A stretch of DNA of 64,000 bases. It comes from Hymenobacter sp. GOD-10R (GTDB lineage: Bacteria > Bacteroidota > Bacteroidia > Cytophagales > Hymenobacteraceae). A program made the position numbers and the translations under genes. Where the stretch lies: positions 1,054,001 to 1,118,000 of the forward strand of contig NZ_CP141184.1 of assembly GCF_035609205.1 (NCBI RefSeq), in the 5' to 3' direction. Of this stretch, positions 8,503 through 18,841 are shown piece by piece. The notes under the pieces are model-generated. The model was given only the letters and a program-made list of their open reading frames with translations. It searched no databases and had not been told where the DNA came from. Position 1 is the stretch's first letter. Every line of letters starts with the position of its first letter.

Positions 8503-9894
8503 TTAGAGAGTAGTTGGCGCAAGTACCTTGCAATCGGTGTACTGAGGATCTACCTCAATAAACACGCTACCCCGGTTTTGTTTAAACCATTCGTCCAGCG
8601 CCTTATTTTTCTTTTCGTTTAGGGCTGCCTGCGAAATCTTTTGATAGTCATCTTTCAAGTTAGCCTGGTGCGGCGGCGTATTCGACTTCAGCCAAATAAT
8701 ACGCATAGCATCCTTGCCATCATCGGTACGATAAGGGAGAGGGGGCGTAATGTGGCCTACCTTCATGGTATCGATGGTGAAGAAGATAGCAGGGTCTAGC
8801 TTATCGAGCGGCAAGTAAGTGCCTCCATCCTGACGGTTGGAGAGCAAGCCACCGCTAGCGCCCGAAACCTTATCATCGGAAATATCTTTGGCGGCTTTCG
8901 CAAAGCTGATGCTATCAGCCAGAATGCGGGTGCGAAGCTTGGTGAGCTGCGACGCAGCTTCGTTAACGTCGTTACCGCCCGTCTCTGGCTTGATCAGGAT
9001 GTGACGAGTGCTAAACGATTCGCCTTTGCGCTCAATGAGCTGAATCAAGTGAAAGCCAAACTGCGACTCTACAATAGGTGACATCTGACCAGGTTCTAGG
9101 CGCAGAGCGGCCGCCGAATATTCGGGAGCTAGGTCTTTGCGCGTGAAGAACCCGATGTAACCTCCTTCGGCAGCCGAACCAGGGTCTTGTGAGAACTGCT
9201 TCGCCAGTGTCTCGAAGCTTTCGCCAGCCTGAATACGGGCGCGCAGGTCGTTGAGCTTCGCAACGGTAGCTTGCTTGGCGACGGGGTTTACTTGCGCTAG
9301 CTTCACAATCTGACCTACTTCCACTTCGGTGGAGAAGTAAGGCAAGCTGTCTTTCGGAATACGGTTAAAGTACTGGCGTACTTCGCGCGGTGTTACCGTT
9401 ACTTTGCCAGCAATCTTCTCCTGCATTTCTTGCTGCACGAGCTGGTCCTTTACTTGGCTCCGCAGATCTTCTTTAAGTTGTTTGAGCGGCTTGTTGTAGA
9501 ATTCTTCCAGCTTCTTCTCCGAGCCAATCTGTTGCACGAAGTAAGCCATCCGACGACTCAGCTCGCCGTTCACTTTCTCATCCGTTACCGTCACAGAGTC
9601 AGTCTCCGCTTTGGCTAACATCAGCTTGCTCATTACGATGCTCTGCAGAAGCTGGCAGCGCAAATTGGGAGGTAATGGTTTGCCTTCAGCGCGGGCTGTT
9701 TCTTGGGCGTAAGCGGCATCCAGGTCTGATTGAAGCACGATCTGATTGTCGAGCTTCACGATGATGGCGTCAACCATCTTGCGGCCTACAGGCCGGCCTA
9801 TTCCCAGCTGTGCAAAGCTAGCAACGGTTGTGCTAACCAGTAAGACGACGCTCAGCAGCGCCCCACGAACCGGCGTACGAGAAAAATAAGTCAT
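8503..9894 (-). CDS. SurA-like periplasmic peptidyl-prolyl isomerase
   Basis: Periplasmic chaperone and parvulin-type prolyl isomerase for outer-membrane protein folding. A signal peptide (residues ~1-30 ending ASFA/Q) precedes an N-terminal SurA_N-like region (VDAIIVKLDNQIVLQSDLDAAY), a first parvulin domain (VEVGQIVK to FGFHLIQLIERKG) and a second, more divergent one (FSTRHILIKP to the PLPYRTDDGKDAMRIIWLK end). The ATG at 9894 gives a cleaner signal peptide than one six codons upstream. Its neighbour upstream is a second parvulin lipoprotein, so the two probably share client traffic. Confidence 0.85.
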   Translation of the reverse strand: MTYFSRTPVRGALLSVVLLVSTTVASFAQLGIGRPVGRKMVDAIIVKLDNQIVLQSDLDAAYAQETARAEGKPLPPNLRCQLLQSIVMSKLMLAKAETDSVTVTDEKVNGELSRRMAYFVQQIGSEKKLEEFYNKPLKQLKEDLRSQVKDQLVQQEMQEKIAGKVTVTPREVRQYFNRIPKDSLPYFSTEVEVGQIVKLAQVNPVAKQATVAKLNDLRARIQAGESFETLAKQFSQDPGSAAEGGYIGFFTRKDLAPEYSAAALRLEPGQMSPIVESQFGFHLIQLIERKGESFSTRHILIKPETGGNDVNEAASQLTKLRTRILADSISFAKAAKDISDDKVSGASGGLLSNRQDGGTYLPLDKLDPAIFFTIDTMKVGHITPPLPYRTDDGKDAMRIIWLKSNTPPHQANLKDDYQKISQAALNEKKNKALDEWFKQNRGSVFIEVDPQYTDCKVLAPTTL

Positions 9895-9999
9895 GGAATC
9901 AAGTAGTAACATTCACCAGGAGCTAGCTCGCCCTGTGAACTAGGCTGCTTTATAAACGCATAAAGCAGCCGGTAAATTTCAACATAAATCCTTTCTCCG

Positions 10000-10029
10000 G
10001 CAAAAAGCCACTTTGATCGTGGCTTTTGC
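10000..10029 (-). terminator. Second hairpin with U-run downstream of the parvulin lipoprotein gene
   Basis: Arms GCAAAAAGCCAC and GTGGCTTTTGC (10000-10011 with 10019-10029, one extra A) with a U-run on the minus strand. It is 98 bases beyond the first terminator at 10128-10157, with no gene between. Confidence 0.55.
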
Positions 10030-10127
10030 ATAAGAGCCGCTGGAGCAAGGGGAAGTTGCATGTGCCGCCAAAACAACCTAGCTGGCTGTGCTTATACCAC
10101 CTAGGTTGCCTTGCGCGGTAGAAAATA

Positions 10128-10157
10128 AAACGCCCTGGGTGGTTTGCCAGGGCGTTT
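10128..10157 (-). terminator. Intrinsic terminator of the 762-residue parvulin gene
   Basis: Perfect 11-bp stem AAACGCCCTGG/CCAGGGCGTTT with an 8-base loop, followed on the minus strand by TATTTTC; 20 bases past the stop codon. Confidence 0.82.
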
Positions 10158-10177
10158 GAAAGAGTTGAAGCAGCTGC

Positions 10178-12466
10178 TTATTTGGTTATCAGTTTGTCTA
10201 CTTCAGGCTGGTTGATCTTCACCGGGTACTTTTCCCGAAGCTGGGCTACCCACTGCTTTTCTAAGTAGTTCTGGTAATCAGAAGTAGCCTGTCCACGTGC
10301 CTCAGACAGCGTCTTCGGGCCGGCTGGCAACGCCTTGTCAATAGTAACAGCATAGTAGCGGCCATCTTTCTGCACGTTGTAGGTGCCAGGGCCTTTGCTC
10401 ATTAGCTCGTCGACTACCTTGTTATCGCCTTTCTGGAAGTTGCGCTGCATGATCTGCACAGCCAGCGAATTCTGCTCGTTCAGGCTAGCTTCCAGCATAG
10501 CCGGGTTGGTGCTAAACAGAACGGCCTGCGAAGCAGTAGCGCCTTTGGGCGTGTAGAAGCTCTCGGTAGTGACACCTTTCTGCTTCAGATAATTGAGTAC
10601 GCTAGTCGAACGGCGTTTAGCGAGCGCCGCGCTTTCTCCTTTGCGTGGCTTCAGCAAGCTAGCCGTGTTCAAGAGCAAGGTAGTATCCGTTGCGAGCTGC
10701 GTAGCGAGGCGGTCGAGGGCGAGTTGGCTAGCTGGGAGCAGGTCGGTAGTGTTGCCCTTGAACTGCAGTGCAGCTAGCGGGTTGTCTTTCACTGCATACA
10801 CCCCAACCTTCATCTGCTGCTGGGCTTTGGTGAGCAGCTCGGGGCTAGCTGCGCTGATGACGGTGCCATGTACGCGAGGTTCCCACTGATACTTGCTTTG
10901 GTTTTCGGCAAAGAACTTCTCCAGGCCAGTCGTGTCCTCAATGGCTTTCGACCATACCTTTTCGTCCATCAGCTGGAAAAGCAGAATACCGTCGCGATAT
11001 TCTTTCACCAGCATGCGGTAGTCCTCGTGCTTATCCTCGAGGTTAGCCTTTTCGTAGTCGGTCAGGCTTTGGTCTACATACTGATCATAAAGCAGCTGCA
11101 TGGCGTAGCGCGGCTCTGAGCCAGTGCGCGGACGCTGGTTTTGCTGCACATACGTTAAGAAGTCCTTTGCTAGGTACGGCTTGCCTTTGATGGTGAACAA
11201 CGTCGAATTATCACTTGGGCCTTTGCTCGCTTTCGTTGTAGCAGCGGGCGCGGCATACTTGAAGTGTCCGCTTACCAAAGAAGTGTCGGCTTTGCTAAAG
11301 ACATAATCTTTACCGGCCTTGTTCTCAGCAAATTGGTTTTCGGTGCGAATGCGCTTGAGGAAGGCTGTGCGGTTCAACTCCGAGCGGGAGTCTTTGGCTA
11401 CCTTGCTTTTCAGTGTAGGCTCCATGGCCGCAAACGTCGGGATGGGCTGCTTCTCGATCAGCTTGATAATGTGCCAGCCATAGGGCGTTTGCACGGGTGC
11501 CGAGATGTCGCCGGGCTTTTGGAGCTTAAACGCAGACTCTTCGAAGCTAGGAATCATGCGGCCGGTGCTGAAGGGCGGCAGCTCGCCACCGTTGGCCGCC
11601 GAGCCAGCATCTTCCGAGAACTGAGTCACGAGCTTTTCCCAATCCTCTTTGCGCTGCAAACGGCTATAAAGCTCGTCGATTTTCTTCTTGGCCGTTAGCG
11701 AGTCCGCTTTGGGTTGGCCTGGTGTCGCCCGAATCATCAAGTGCGCTACTTTGATTTCACCCTGGGCCGGGCGAGCGTCGTTCACTTTAATCAGGTGGTA
11801 GCCGAAACGAGTGCGCACCGGCTGCGAAACTTGCCCAACGGGCGTACGGTACGCGGCCGACTCAAACGGATACACCATCTGCATAGCCGTGAAGTACCCT
11901 AGCTTGCCACCATTTTCGCGGGCTGAGGGGTCTTCCGAAGATTCCTGCGCTATTTTATTGAAATCCTCGCCGCCAGTTACGCGCTGCCGCAGAGCCGTGG
12001 CCTTCTGGTAAGCAGCCAACGTATCCTTAGGGTCGGCATCAGGAGCCACTCGTATCAGGATGTGCGAAGCGCTGATTTCCTTGCTCATCCGGTCGTAAGC
12101 TTCCCGTACGAGCTGGTCGGTTACGCTTTTCTCGGTGAGATAAGGCTGGGCTAGCTGTTGCTTATAGCCCGTTAGCTCTTGCTTAAACGCCTGCGTCGTA
12201 TCGAGGCCACGCTGCTCGGCTTCGAGTACTTTCAACTTGAAGTTGGTGTACAGGTCTAGGTATTCCGTCACGCTCGGCTTGGTGCCGAATTCGGGCGCCG
12301 AGCTATTGTTCTTGCGGTAGACGTACGCAAACTCTGAGGCAGGAACTTCGTGGGTACCTAGGGTTTCAAGTACGGGCTGTTTAGCGGTAGTAGTCGGTTT
12401 AGTAGACTGGCACCCGGCCAGCAGCGCGCCGGCAGCAAAGCCAGCGTACAAGATGCGTTTGTGCAT
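10178..12466 (-). CDS. Parvulin-type peptidyl-prolyl isomerase lipoprotein (PpiD/SurA-like)
   Basis: Envelope folding factor anchored by lipid. The lipobox ALLAGC puts the acylated Cys at residue 19. An N-terminal substrate-binding region is followed by two parvulin domains: SASHILIRV to FGYHLIKVND (about residues 135-230) and KVAHLMIRA to YGWHIIKLIEK (about residues 240-335). The C-terminal ~400 residues form a long region without an obvious enzyme motif, ending with a third parvulin-like tail (AVTIDKALPAGPKTLSEARG). At 762 residues it is longer than SurA, and the lipid anchor replaces the membrane helix of PpiD. It is adjacent to the SurA-like gene on the same strand but separated by terminators. 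Confidence 0.85.
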   Translation of the reverse strand: MHKRILYAGFAAGALLAGCQSTKPTTTAKQPVLETLGTHEVPASEFAYVYRKNNSSAPEFGTKPSVTEYLDLYTNFKLKVLEAEQRGLDTTQAFKQELTGYKQQLAQPYLTEKSVTDQLVREAYDRMSKEISASHILIRVAPDADPKDTLAAYQKATALRQRVTGGEDFNKIAQESSEDPSARENGGKLGYFTAMQMVYPFESAAYRTPVGQVSQPVRTRFGYHLIKVNDARPAQGEIKVAHLMIRATPGQPKADSLTAKKKIDELYSRLQRKEDWEKLVTQFSEDAGSAANGGELPPFSTGRMIPSFEESAFKLQKPGDISAPVQTPYGWHIIKLIEKQPIPTFAAMEPTLKSKVAKDSRSELNRTAFLKRIRTENQFAENKAGKDYVFSKADTSLVSGHFKYAAPAATTKASKGPSDNSTLFTIKGKPYLAKDFLTYVQQNQRPRTGSEPRYAMQLLYDQYVDQSLTDYEKANLEDKHEDYRMLVKEYRDGILLFQLMDEKVWSKAIEDTTGLEKFFAENQSKYQWEPRVHGTVISAASPELLTKAQQQMKVGVYAVKDNPLAALQFKGNTTDLLPASQLALDRLATQLATDTTLLLNTASLLKPRKGESAALAKRRSTSVLNYLKQKGVTTESFYTPKGATASQAVLFSTNPAMLEASLNEQNSLAVQIMQRNFQKGDNKVVDELMSKGPGTYNVQKDGRYYAVTIDKALPAGPKTLSEARGQATSDYQNYLEKQWVAQLREKYPVKINQPEVDKLITK

Positions 12467-12631
12467 ACAAGAAATAAGAATCTGAAAGAGCAGTCGGTAA
12501 TAGAAATTGTGAAAAGGGCGTGACCGGCTGACTCTTGCAATTTTACGGATTTTTTCTTGGCTCTCCCACGCCTTGTAAGATTGGGGTACAGAATAGGATT
12601 GTAAAGCTTCTCTAAGTTACGTCAGCCCACA

Positions 12632-12663
12632 AAAAGAAAGAGCCTGCTTTAGGCAAAGCAGGC
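12632..12663 (-). terminator. Terminator of the partner-switching module
   Basis: Perfect 9-bp stem GCCTGCTTT/AAAGCAGGC (12642-12650 with 12655-12663), loop AGGC, followed by TCTTTCTTTTTG on the minus strand. It lies 45 bases past the RsbW-like stop codon. Confidence 0.82.
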
Positions 12664-12707
12664 CCCGAATAGGGTAGTGAAATTAGAAAGACAGCACCTA
12701 GGCGGCA

Positions 12708-13121
12708 CTAGGTAATGCGCTTATAAAGGCGACAGACGTTGTGGTTATTAGCACTCTCAAACTCAACCTTGTCCATGATGCGGTTGACGAGTGCCATGCC
12801 CACACCACCTTTTTTGCCAAGCCGAATATATTCGTGCAAATCGGGCTCACGAAAAGAAGAAGGCGTGTACGAATGCTTGCTACCGTCCTCTATTTCAATG
12901 GAGAAGGTGTTGTTTTCGACCTCCAGGGCGAGATCTAAGAACTGAGATTCATCTTCGGCGTTGGCGTGAATAATTAGGTTGGCCACCACTTCATCTACAG
13001 CCACCAACAGCTGGTTGAGCAGCACATCGGGGAGATGATACGCTTTCAAAAAAGCCGTAACGAAATCGCGCACGACCTTTAGGTTGTGTCGACTACAGCT
13101 GATTCTAATAGCGTTTTTCAT
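12708..13121 (-). CDS. RsbW/SpoIIAB-like serine kinase (anti-sigma or switch kinase)
   Basis: GHKL-type ATPase that in partner-switching systems phosphorylates the STAS antagonist and sequesters a target such as a sigma factor. The N box DEVVANLIIHAN (near residue 56) and the later IEDGS and LGKKGGVGMALV motifs (ATP lid) are visible. The ATG at 13121 is preceded by AAAAGGA, a rare good Shine-Dalgarno site here, and it removes 19 residues that overlap the end of the STAS gene. Only 22 bases separate it from that gene, so they are co-transcribed. The output partner is not in this cluster; no sigma factor is adjacent. Confidence 0.85.
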   Translation of the reverse strand: MKNAIRISCSRHNLKVVRDFVTAFLKAYHLPDVLLNQLLVAVDEVVANLIIHANAEDESQFLDLALEVENNTFSIEIEDGSKHSYTPSSFREPDLHEYIRLGKKGGVGMALVNRIMDKVEFESANNHNVCRLYKRIT

Positions 13122-13143
13122 TCCTTTTGATACTCGCTCCTGA

Positions 13144-13473
13144 TCAGATAGCCGTAGCTTCTGCCGCTGATGGTACAATGGTCATGAGTGCATCCAACCC
13201 CAAGATTTCAAACACGTTGTGCACTTTCTCCTGCATGTTGAAGAATACCAGCTTCACGCCGGCATCCTGGAAGCTTTGCAGGTGTGAGATGAACACACCC
13301 AAGCCAGCCGAGGAGATATAGTTCAGGCGCTGGCAGTCAATCAGAACTTTCTGGTAGTTCAGGATCTCTGGCTTAGCTAGCTCCGTGTCGAGCAACACGG
13401 AAGAACTAGCGTCCAGTTCTCCATCCAGAATGAGGGTAAGAATGTTATCGGAAGCTTGCTGAGTCACTTTCAT
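13144..13473 (-). CDS. STAS-domain anti-sigma factor antagonist (RsbV/SpoIIAA-like)
   Basis: Switch protein that is phosphorylated by the RsbW-like kinase and dephosphorylated by the PP2C phosphatase. A single STAS domain of 109 residues, with the conserved LIDCQRLNYISSAGLGVF segment; the phosphorylated Ser is expected at residue 54 or 55. It lies between the phosphatase (14 bases upstream) and the kinase (22 bases downstream), the gene order of a compact signalling operon. Confidence 0.88.
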   Translation of the reverse strand: MKVTQQASDNILTLILDGELDASSSVLLDTELAKPEILNYQKVLIDCQRLNYISSAGLGVFISHLQSFQDAGVKLVFFNMQEKVHNVFEILGLDALMTIVPSAAEATAI

Positions 13474-13487
13474 ACGGGTGCTCTACG

Positions 13488-15590
13488 TTAGATGCTAGGT
13501 TCAGGTTGAGAGGCGCGGAACTTGATAACGAGCAGCGTTTGGTCGTCGTGAATAGGCTGCCCGCGGCTGAATTCAGCTAAGTCCTCCAGTATCTGAGCTT
13601 TAATTTCGTCGGCACTCAGATAATACGTGCGCTCCAGCATTTGTTTCAGTCGTTCCTCGCCGTACTCCGACTGATCAGCCGCCCGCGCCTCCACGATGCC
13701 GTCCGTATAGATTACCATCACATCACCAGGGTTGTAGTCGTAAAACTGGTTCTTGATGTGCCGCTCGTAAGACTCGTTGCGGATAATGCCCAGACCTAGG
13801 CCTGCCGTGCGGAAGTATGATACCTCCTCTTTAATAGAATGGTAGTAAAGCGTGTGGCAATGCCCCGCGCGCGCAAACACGAAGCCGCCATGCTCATAGT
13901 CAATGATGTAGAGAGAGGCTGTGATGAAAGACGACTTTTCCAGGCAGTGAACTAGCGCGGTATTGGCCTGCGACATGAACTTGCTAGGTACCGGAAACTT
14001 CTCGCGCTCTGTGCGGGCCAGTGGGTTCTCCTGCATGAGGGCATGGAAAATGCCCTTCATCTGCGCCATGTGGAAGGCCGCGGTAACGCCCTTGCCCGAA
14101 ACGTCGCCGATCAGAATAGCTAGCCGACGACCCGGCAAGTGCAGAAAGTCGTAGAAGTCACCACCTACTTCTTTGGCCGCTAAAGCATGCGAACTGATTT
14201 CAAACCAGTTATCCGTGGGCAGGTTTTTCGGAATTAGGCTGTCTTGTACGGAAGAGGCAATCTTCAACTCTTCCTGTACCCGCTCGTTCTGAATAGAGCG
14301 GGCCATCAACTGCAGGTTTTCGATGCTGAGTACCGTCTGACTGGTGAAGGTCTGCAGGATGCTCATGTTCTCTCGGTCGAAACCCTGGCGTTGACGCTTG
14401 AGCAGGTAAAGGGTGCCGTAGTTGCGTTTGGTAGAGCGCAGGGGCATCACGATTAATGCTTCAAACTCTAGTCCCAGCGCACGAAAGCCGCTGCTGTTGT
14501 TCAGGTCATTATTTAAGTACTCAATCTGACCTAGGTTATAGTCGGCCAGCAGGCGGCGAATTGCTACAGAATCGGCTTCTGCGATGTTATGCCGCTGGTA
14601 GGTAACAAGCGCATCTTCTTCTGTATCGAGTATATCGAGCCAAGCAGCATCAGCTTCCACGGTTTGTACCGCCGAGTCGAAGAGCATGGCGTACACTTCC
14701 TCCTCCGTTTGCCCGCGCTGAATGAGCTGGGTCAGGCGTTGCAAACTCAGGATTTCTTCCCTTTTCTGTTCAAAGACGCCGGCAGTTGGCAGGTTAAACA
14801 ACGTGACTAGCAAGCCCATCACGGCGTAAAACGTAGCGAAGAAGACCGTGAGTACCAGGAAGGCGTGCTGCGAGGCGGGTCCTACCAGTCGAGGGTCTTG
14901 TTCGATGCGCAGGAAGTACGCCACGAAGATGGTCATGCTCAGCAGAATGGCGCCTTGCAGCATCACGGCTTCCAGCTTCTGACGGCGGTTGAGGTAGGCA
15001 ACCCACTTCTGATTACCGCTTAGGTACACGCCGAAAAAGGCTAGTGCTCCTAGGACGGGCAAAGTGAAATACAAAGGGAACTGCCAGCTAAGTAGCCGGA
15101 ACAGCAGCGTGATGCCGAGGAGAACTTCAAACCAGATCCACTCGCGCTGCAAGCGCTCTGAGGCGCGAAACAATACCAATGACCGCCATGCGTAGTTCGT
15201 GAACGCTAGGAAGATGACGAACAGGCCTAGGTTGACCGTATAAACAATAGCGAAGAAGGTGCGGTCGGTGGCAGGATGTTTAAATTGTACTACTCGCTCT
15301 AGCAGGTGCAGTCCCACGCAGATGGTAGCTAACAGCCCTGGCCCCAGGACTAGTCGGCGTAGTAAGCCAACGAAATCAGTACCGCGCAGCAGGTTTGCTT
15401 GCGCCCGTTGATAGCCGAAAACGGCAGCTACAAAAACTGCCTGAGCCGTCAACGTTACCCAATTGGGTGGAATACCAAAGCGGCTAGCAGCAGCCGGACT
15501 TGCGTGCAGCAGCGTACTAACGAGCAACACCATCCAACTCAGCAGCATTAACGGCAGGAATGCCGTTTCAAGCTTCTGGCGAATTGTCAT
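13488..15590 (-). CDS. Multipass membrane PP2C (SpoIIE/RsbU-type) phosphatase with GAF domain
   Basis: Input component of the partner-switching module: it should dephosphorylate the STAS protein in response to a signal. About eight hydrophobic segments fill residues 12-270; a GAF-like domain follows (about 285-430, SLQRLTQLIQRG to ENLQLMARS), and then the SpoIIE-type PP2C domain with VGGDFYDF and GDVSGKG (metal-binding Asp residues), ending GRGQPIHDDQTLLVIKF-like sequence. A large membrane sensor fused to GAF plus PP2C makes it able to read two inputs. Upstream is a 374-base gap before guaB. Confidence 0.9.
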   Translation of the reverse strand: MTIRQKLETAFLPLMLLSWMVLLVSTLLHASPAAASRFGIPPNWVTLTAQAVFVAAVFGYQRAQANLLRGTDFVGLLRRLVLGPGLLATICVGLHLLERVVQFKHPATDRTFFAIVYTVNLGLFVIFLAFTNYAWRSLVLFRASERLQREWIWFEVLLGITLLFRLLSWQFPLYFTLPVLGALAFFGVYLSGNQKWVAYLNRRQKLEAVMLQGAILLSMTIFVAYFLRIEQDPRLVGPASQHAFLVLTVFFATFYAVMGLLVTLFNLPTAGVFEQKREEILSLQRLTQLIQRGQTEEEVYAMLFDSAVQTVEADAAWLDILDTEEDALVTYQRHNIAEADSVAIRRLLADYNLGQIEYLNNDLNNSSGFRALGLEFEALIVMPLRSTKRNYGTLYLLKRQRQGFDRENMSILQTFTSQTVLSIENLQLMARSIQNERVQEELKIASSVQDSLIPKNLPTDNWFEISSHALAAKEVGGDFYDFLHLPGRRLAILIGDVSGKGVTAAFHMAQMKGIFHALMQENPLARTEREKFPVPSKFMSQANTALVHCLEKSSFITASLYIIDYEHGGFVFARAGHCHTLYYHSIKEEVSYFRTAGLGLGIIRNESYERHIKNQFYDYNPGDVMVIYTDGIVEARAADQSEYGEERLKQMLERTYYLSADEIKAQILEDLAEFSRGQPIHDDQTLLVIKFRASQPEPSI

Positions 15591-15902
15591 GAAGTAAGGT
15601 AAAGTACAGTTTTATTGCTTTTAGTGTCAATGACAATAAAGCATAAAGAAATGGCAAGATAAGGTTTCCGGCGCAAATTTGCTTGAGAGCAGCTACAACC
15701 GGATTAGTAAACCGAAGGAATAAGCAAGAAGTAAAAAAGTACTCTTAGTAGCTATAATTTAACATATCGGGTTTTTTCCTGCTATTCTGAATGGTTTACC
15801 AAAACAGGCAACGAGAAATGCTAGTCTAGCTAGTACGTATTTCTGCTGAGTGCTCAGTGTTTGTACTGAGCTAGCCAAAGTCGTGAGAATGTTCAAAAAG
15901 TA
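15591..15902. other. Intergenic region upstream of the phosphatase gene
   Basis: 312 bases, AT-richer than the flanking genes. It should hold the promoter of the three-gene switch module reading left. I saw no TAnnTTTG match in the right direction and no other feature. Confidence 0.4.
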
Positions 15903-15940
15903 CATAATCCTACTTGCCTATGCGGCAAAGTAGGATTATG
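15903..15940 (-). terminator. guaB terminator hairpin
   Basis: Arms CATAATCCTACTT(-)GCC and GGCAAAGTAGGATTATG pair over 16 bp with one bulged base and a 5-base loop; the minus strand continues TACTTTTTG. It starts 25 bases past the guaB stop codon. Confidence 0.75.
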
Positions 15941-15964
15941 ACATGCTTCGGACAGGAAACTGGC

Positions 15965-17449
<1,485 letters not shown>

Positions 17450-17471
17450 TTAGGTACTTCTTATTGCCGGA

Positions 17472-17479
17472 CAAAGATA
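17472..17479 (-). promoter_or_regulatory. Candidate guaB -7 element
   Basis: TATCTTTG on the minus strand, an exact TAnnTTTG match 35 bases before the guaB start. The -33 TTTG is not evident. Confidence 0.5.
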
Positions 17480-17726
17480 CGGCGAAAATTTGGCTTGCAC
17501 ATTATGAAAGCGTTGCCAATGCAAGAAGCCTGGTATTTAATTGCAAAAGCTTAAGTAAAAGCCTCGCGTGTCGGAGGTTGCCTTTTGGCGAATTCGCGGT
17601 CTTTTTATAGGAGAGCACCTAGGTAGCGCATCTGCCCGAAAACCTGACCCTACGTATTGGAGTTGAAGCAAGATGAAAGCAGCAAGCTAGGCTGCCTTCT
17701 ATTCATCAAGTATTTGTACCACGTTC

Positions 17727-18575
17727 ATGGCAACATCTCCCAAAGTATGGTTTATCACGGGCGCTTCCACCGGTTTTGGGGAAGCCCTGGCGAGCTTCGT
17801 GCTCGATAAAGGGGACCAAGTAGTAGCTACTTTCCGCAAAGGCGAGCAAGCTGAGGTTTTCTCGCAGAGTGCAGAAGGCCGGGCCCACGGCGTAATAGCC
17901 GATGTAACGAATGAGCAACAAGTAAAAGAAGCCGTAGAAACGGCCATCAACGTATTTGGCCGCATCGATGTGGTGGTGAACAACGCGGGCTACGGCTCCA
18001 TGGGCAGCATCGAAGAAATACCAGCCGAAGAAGTACAGCGTCAGTTCGACGTAAACGTCTTCGGGCCATTACACGTGTTACGGGCCGTGTTGCCCCACTT
18101 GCGTCAGCAGAAAAGCGGTCATGTGCTCAATATCACGAGCATTGGCGGTTTAAAAACCTTCCCCGGTGTGGGGGTTTACAACGCGAGTAAGTTTGCACTA
18201 GAAGCCATTGGGGAAAGCCTTGCCCAGCAAGTAGCTCCTCTAGGTATCAAGGTGACCAACATCGAGCCGAGCGGTTTTCGCACGGATTGGGCTGGTCGTT
18301 CTGCCACTTTTGCCGACACGCAAATCGAGGATTATCGCACCACCGTGGGCGAAAACCTGAAAGGCATTCAGAGCTACAGCGGCAAACAGCCCGGCGACCC
18401 GGTGCGCGCCGCGCAAGCCATGTACGACGTAGTGAACCAAGAAAATCCGCCGTTGCACCTACCGCTGGGCAAAGCCGCCGTGAAAGGGGCGCGGGATAAG
18501 TTCACGACCCTGCTGAAGGAACTAGAGAGCGTAGCCGCTATCGGCGACGCAGCTGACTTCCCAGCAGGAGAGTAG
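17727..18575 (+). CDS. SDR-family oxidoreductase (GASTGFG type)
   Basis: NAD(P)-dependent short-chain dehydrogenase. The cofactor loop is TGASTGFGEA (residue ~11), followed by DVTNEQQV, NNAGYGSMG and the catalytic YNASKFALEAIGESLAQ (Tyr and Lys of Y-x-x-x-K). This subgroup is the common bacterial SDR whose members have a long C-terminal region; 282 residues fits. The substrate is not predictable. It is a single gene followed by a very strong hairpin at 18639-18691. Confidence 0.88.
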   Translation: MATSPKVWFITGASTGFGEALASFVLDKGDQVVATFRKGEQAEVFSQSAEGRAHGVIADVTNEQQVKEAVETAINVFGRIDVVVNNAGYGSMGSIEEIPAEEVQRQFDVNVFGPLHVLRAVLPHLRQQKSGHVLNITSIGGLKTFPGVGVYNASKFALEAIGESLAQQVAPLGIKVTNIEPSGFRTDWAGRSATFADTQIEDYRTTVGENLKGIQSYSGKQPGDPVRAAQAMYDVVNQENPPLHLPLGKAAVKGARDKFTTLLKELESVAAIGDAADFPAGE

Positions 18576-18638
18576 ACTTGGCTAAGCCAACTCGTTAGGA
18601 TTGGTTTGCGCTATAGACCCACCCTAGGTAGGAAAAGT

Positions 18639-18691
18639 CCGTACACACAAACTGCCTGCTGCTGAAAGCGGTAGGCAGTTTGTGTGTACGG
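18639..18691. repeat. Very long perfect hairpin between the SDR and FRG genes
   Basis: Arms 18639-18657 and 18673-18691 pair perfectly over 19 bp. In plus-strand RNA the intervening GCTGCTGAAAGCGGT can extend the stem by six more pairs (two of them G-U) to a GAA loop, about 25 bp in all. No U-run follows on either strand, so it may be a terminator of atypical kind, an RNA stabiliser or a repeat-family member. Confidence 0.75.
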
Positions 18692-18841
18692 GCCTGCTAG
18701 GTGCGACTTACGAACTAGAGTAAGTCTTGCGGCGTCCCTGGCACGTTTGAAGGAATCATGAATACTGGGTTTTGACCTAGGTTCAGCTTGTCTACGCAAG
18801 CAGGTTTATCGTATTTGAGGCGAATCCAACTAACTTTTATC

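Noticed and set aside
9891..10076. Small frame between the two parvulin genes
   Set aside because: No family, no start signal, and it runs across the U-run hairpin at 10000-10029.
13963..15006. Opposite-strand and shifted open frames inside the phosphatase gene
   Set aside because: They are shadows of the PP2C gene, which has clear domains over the whole length.
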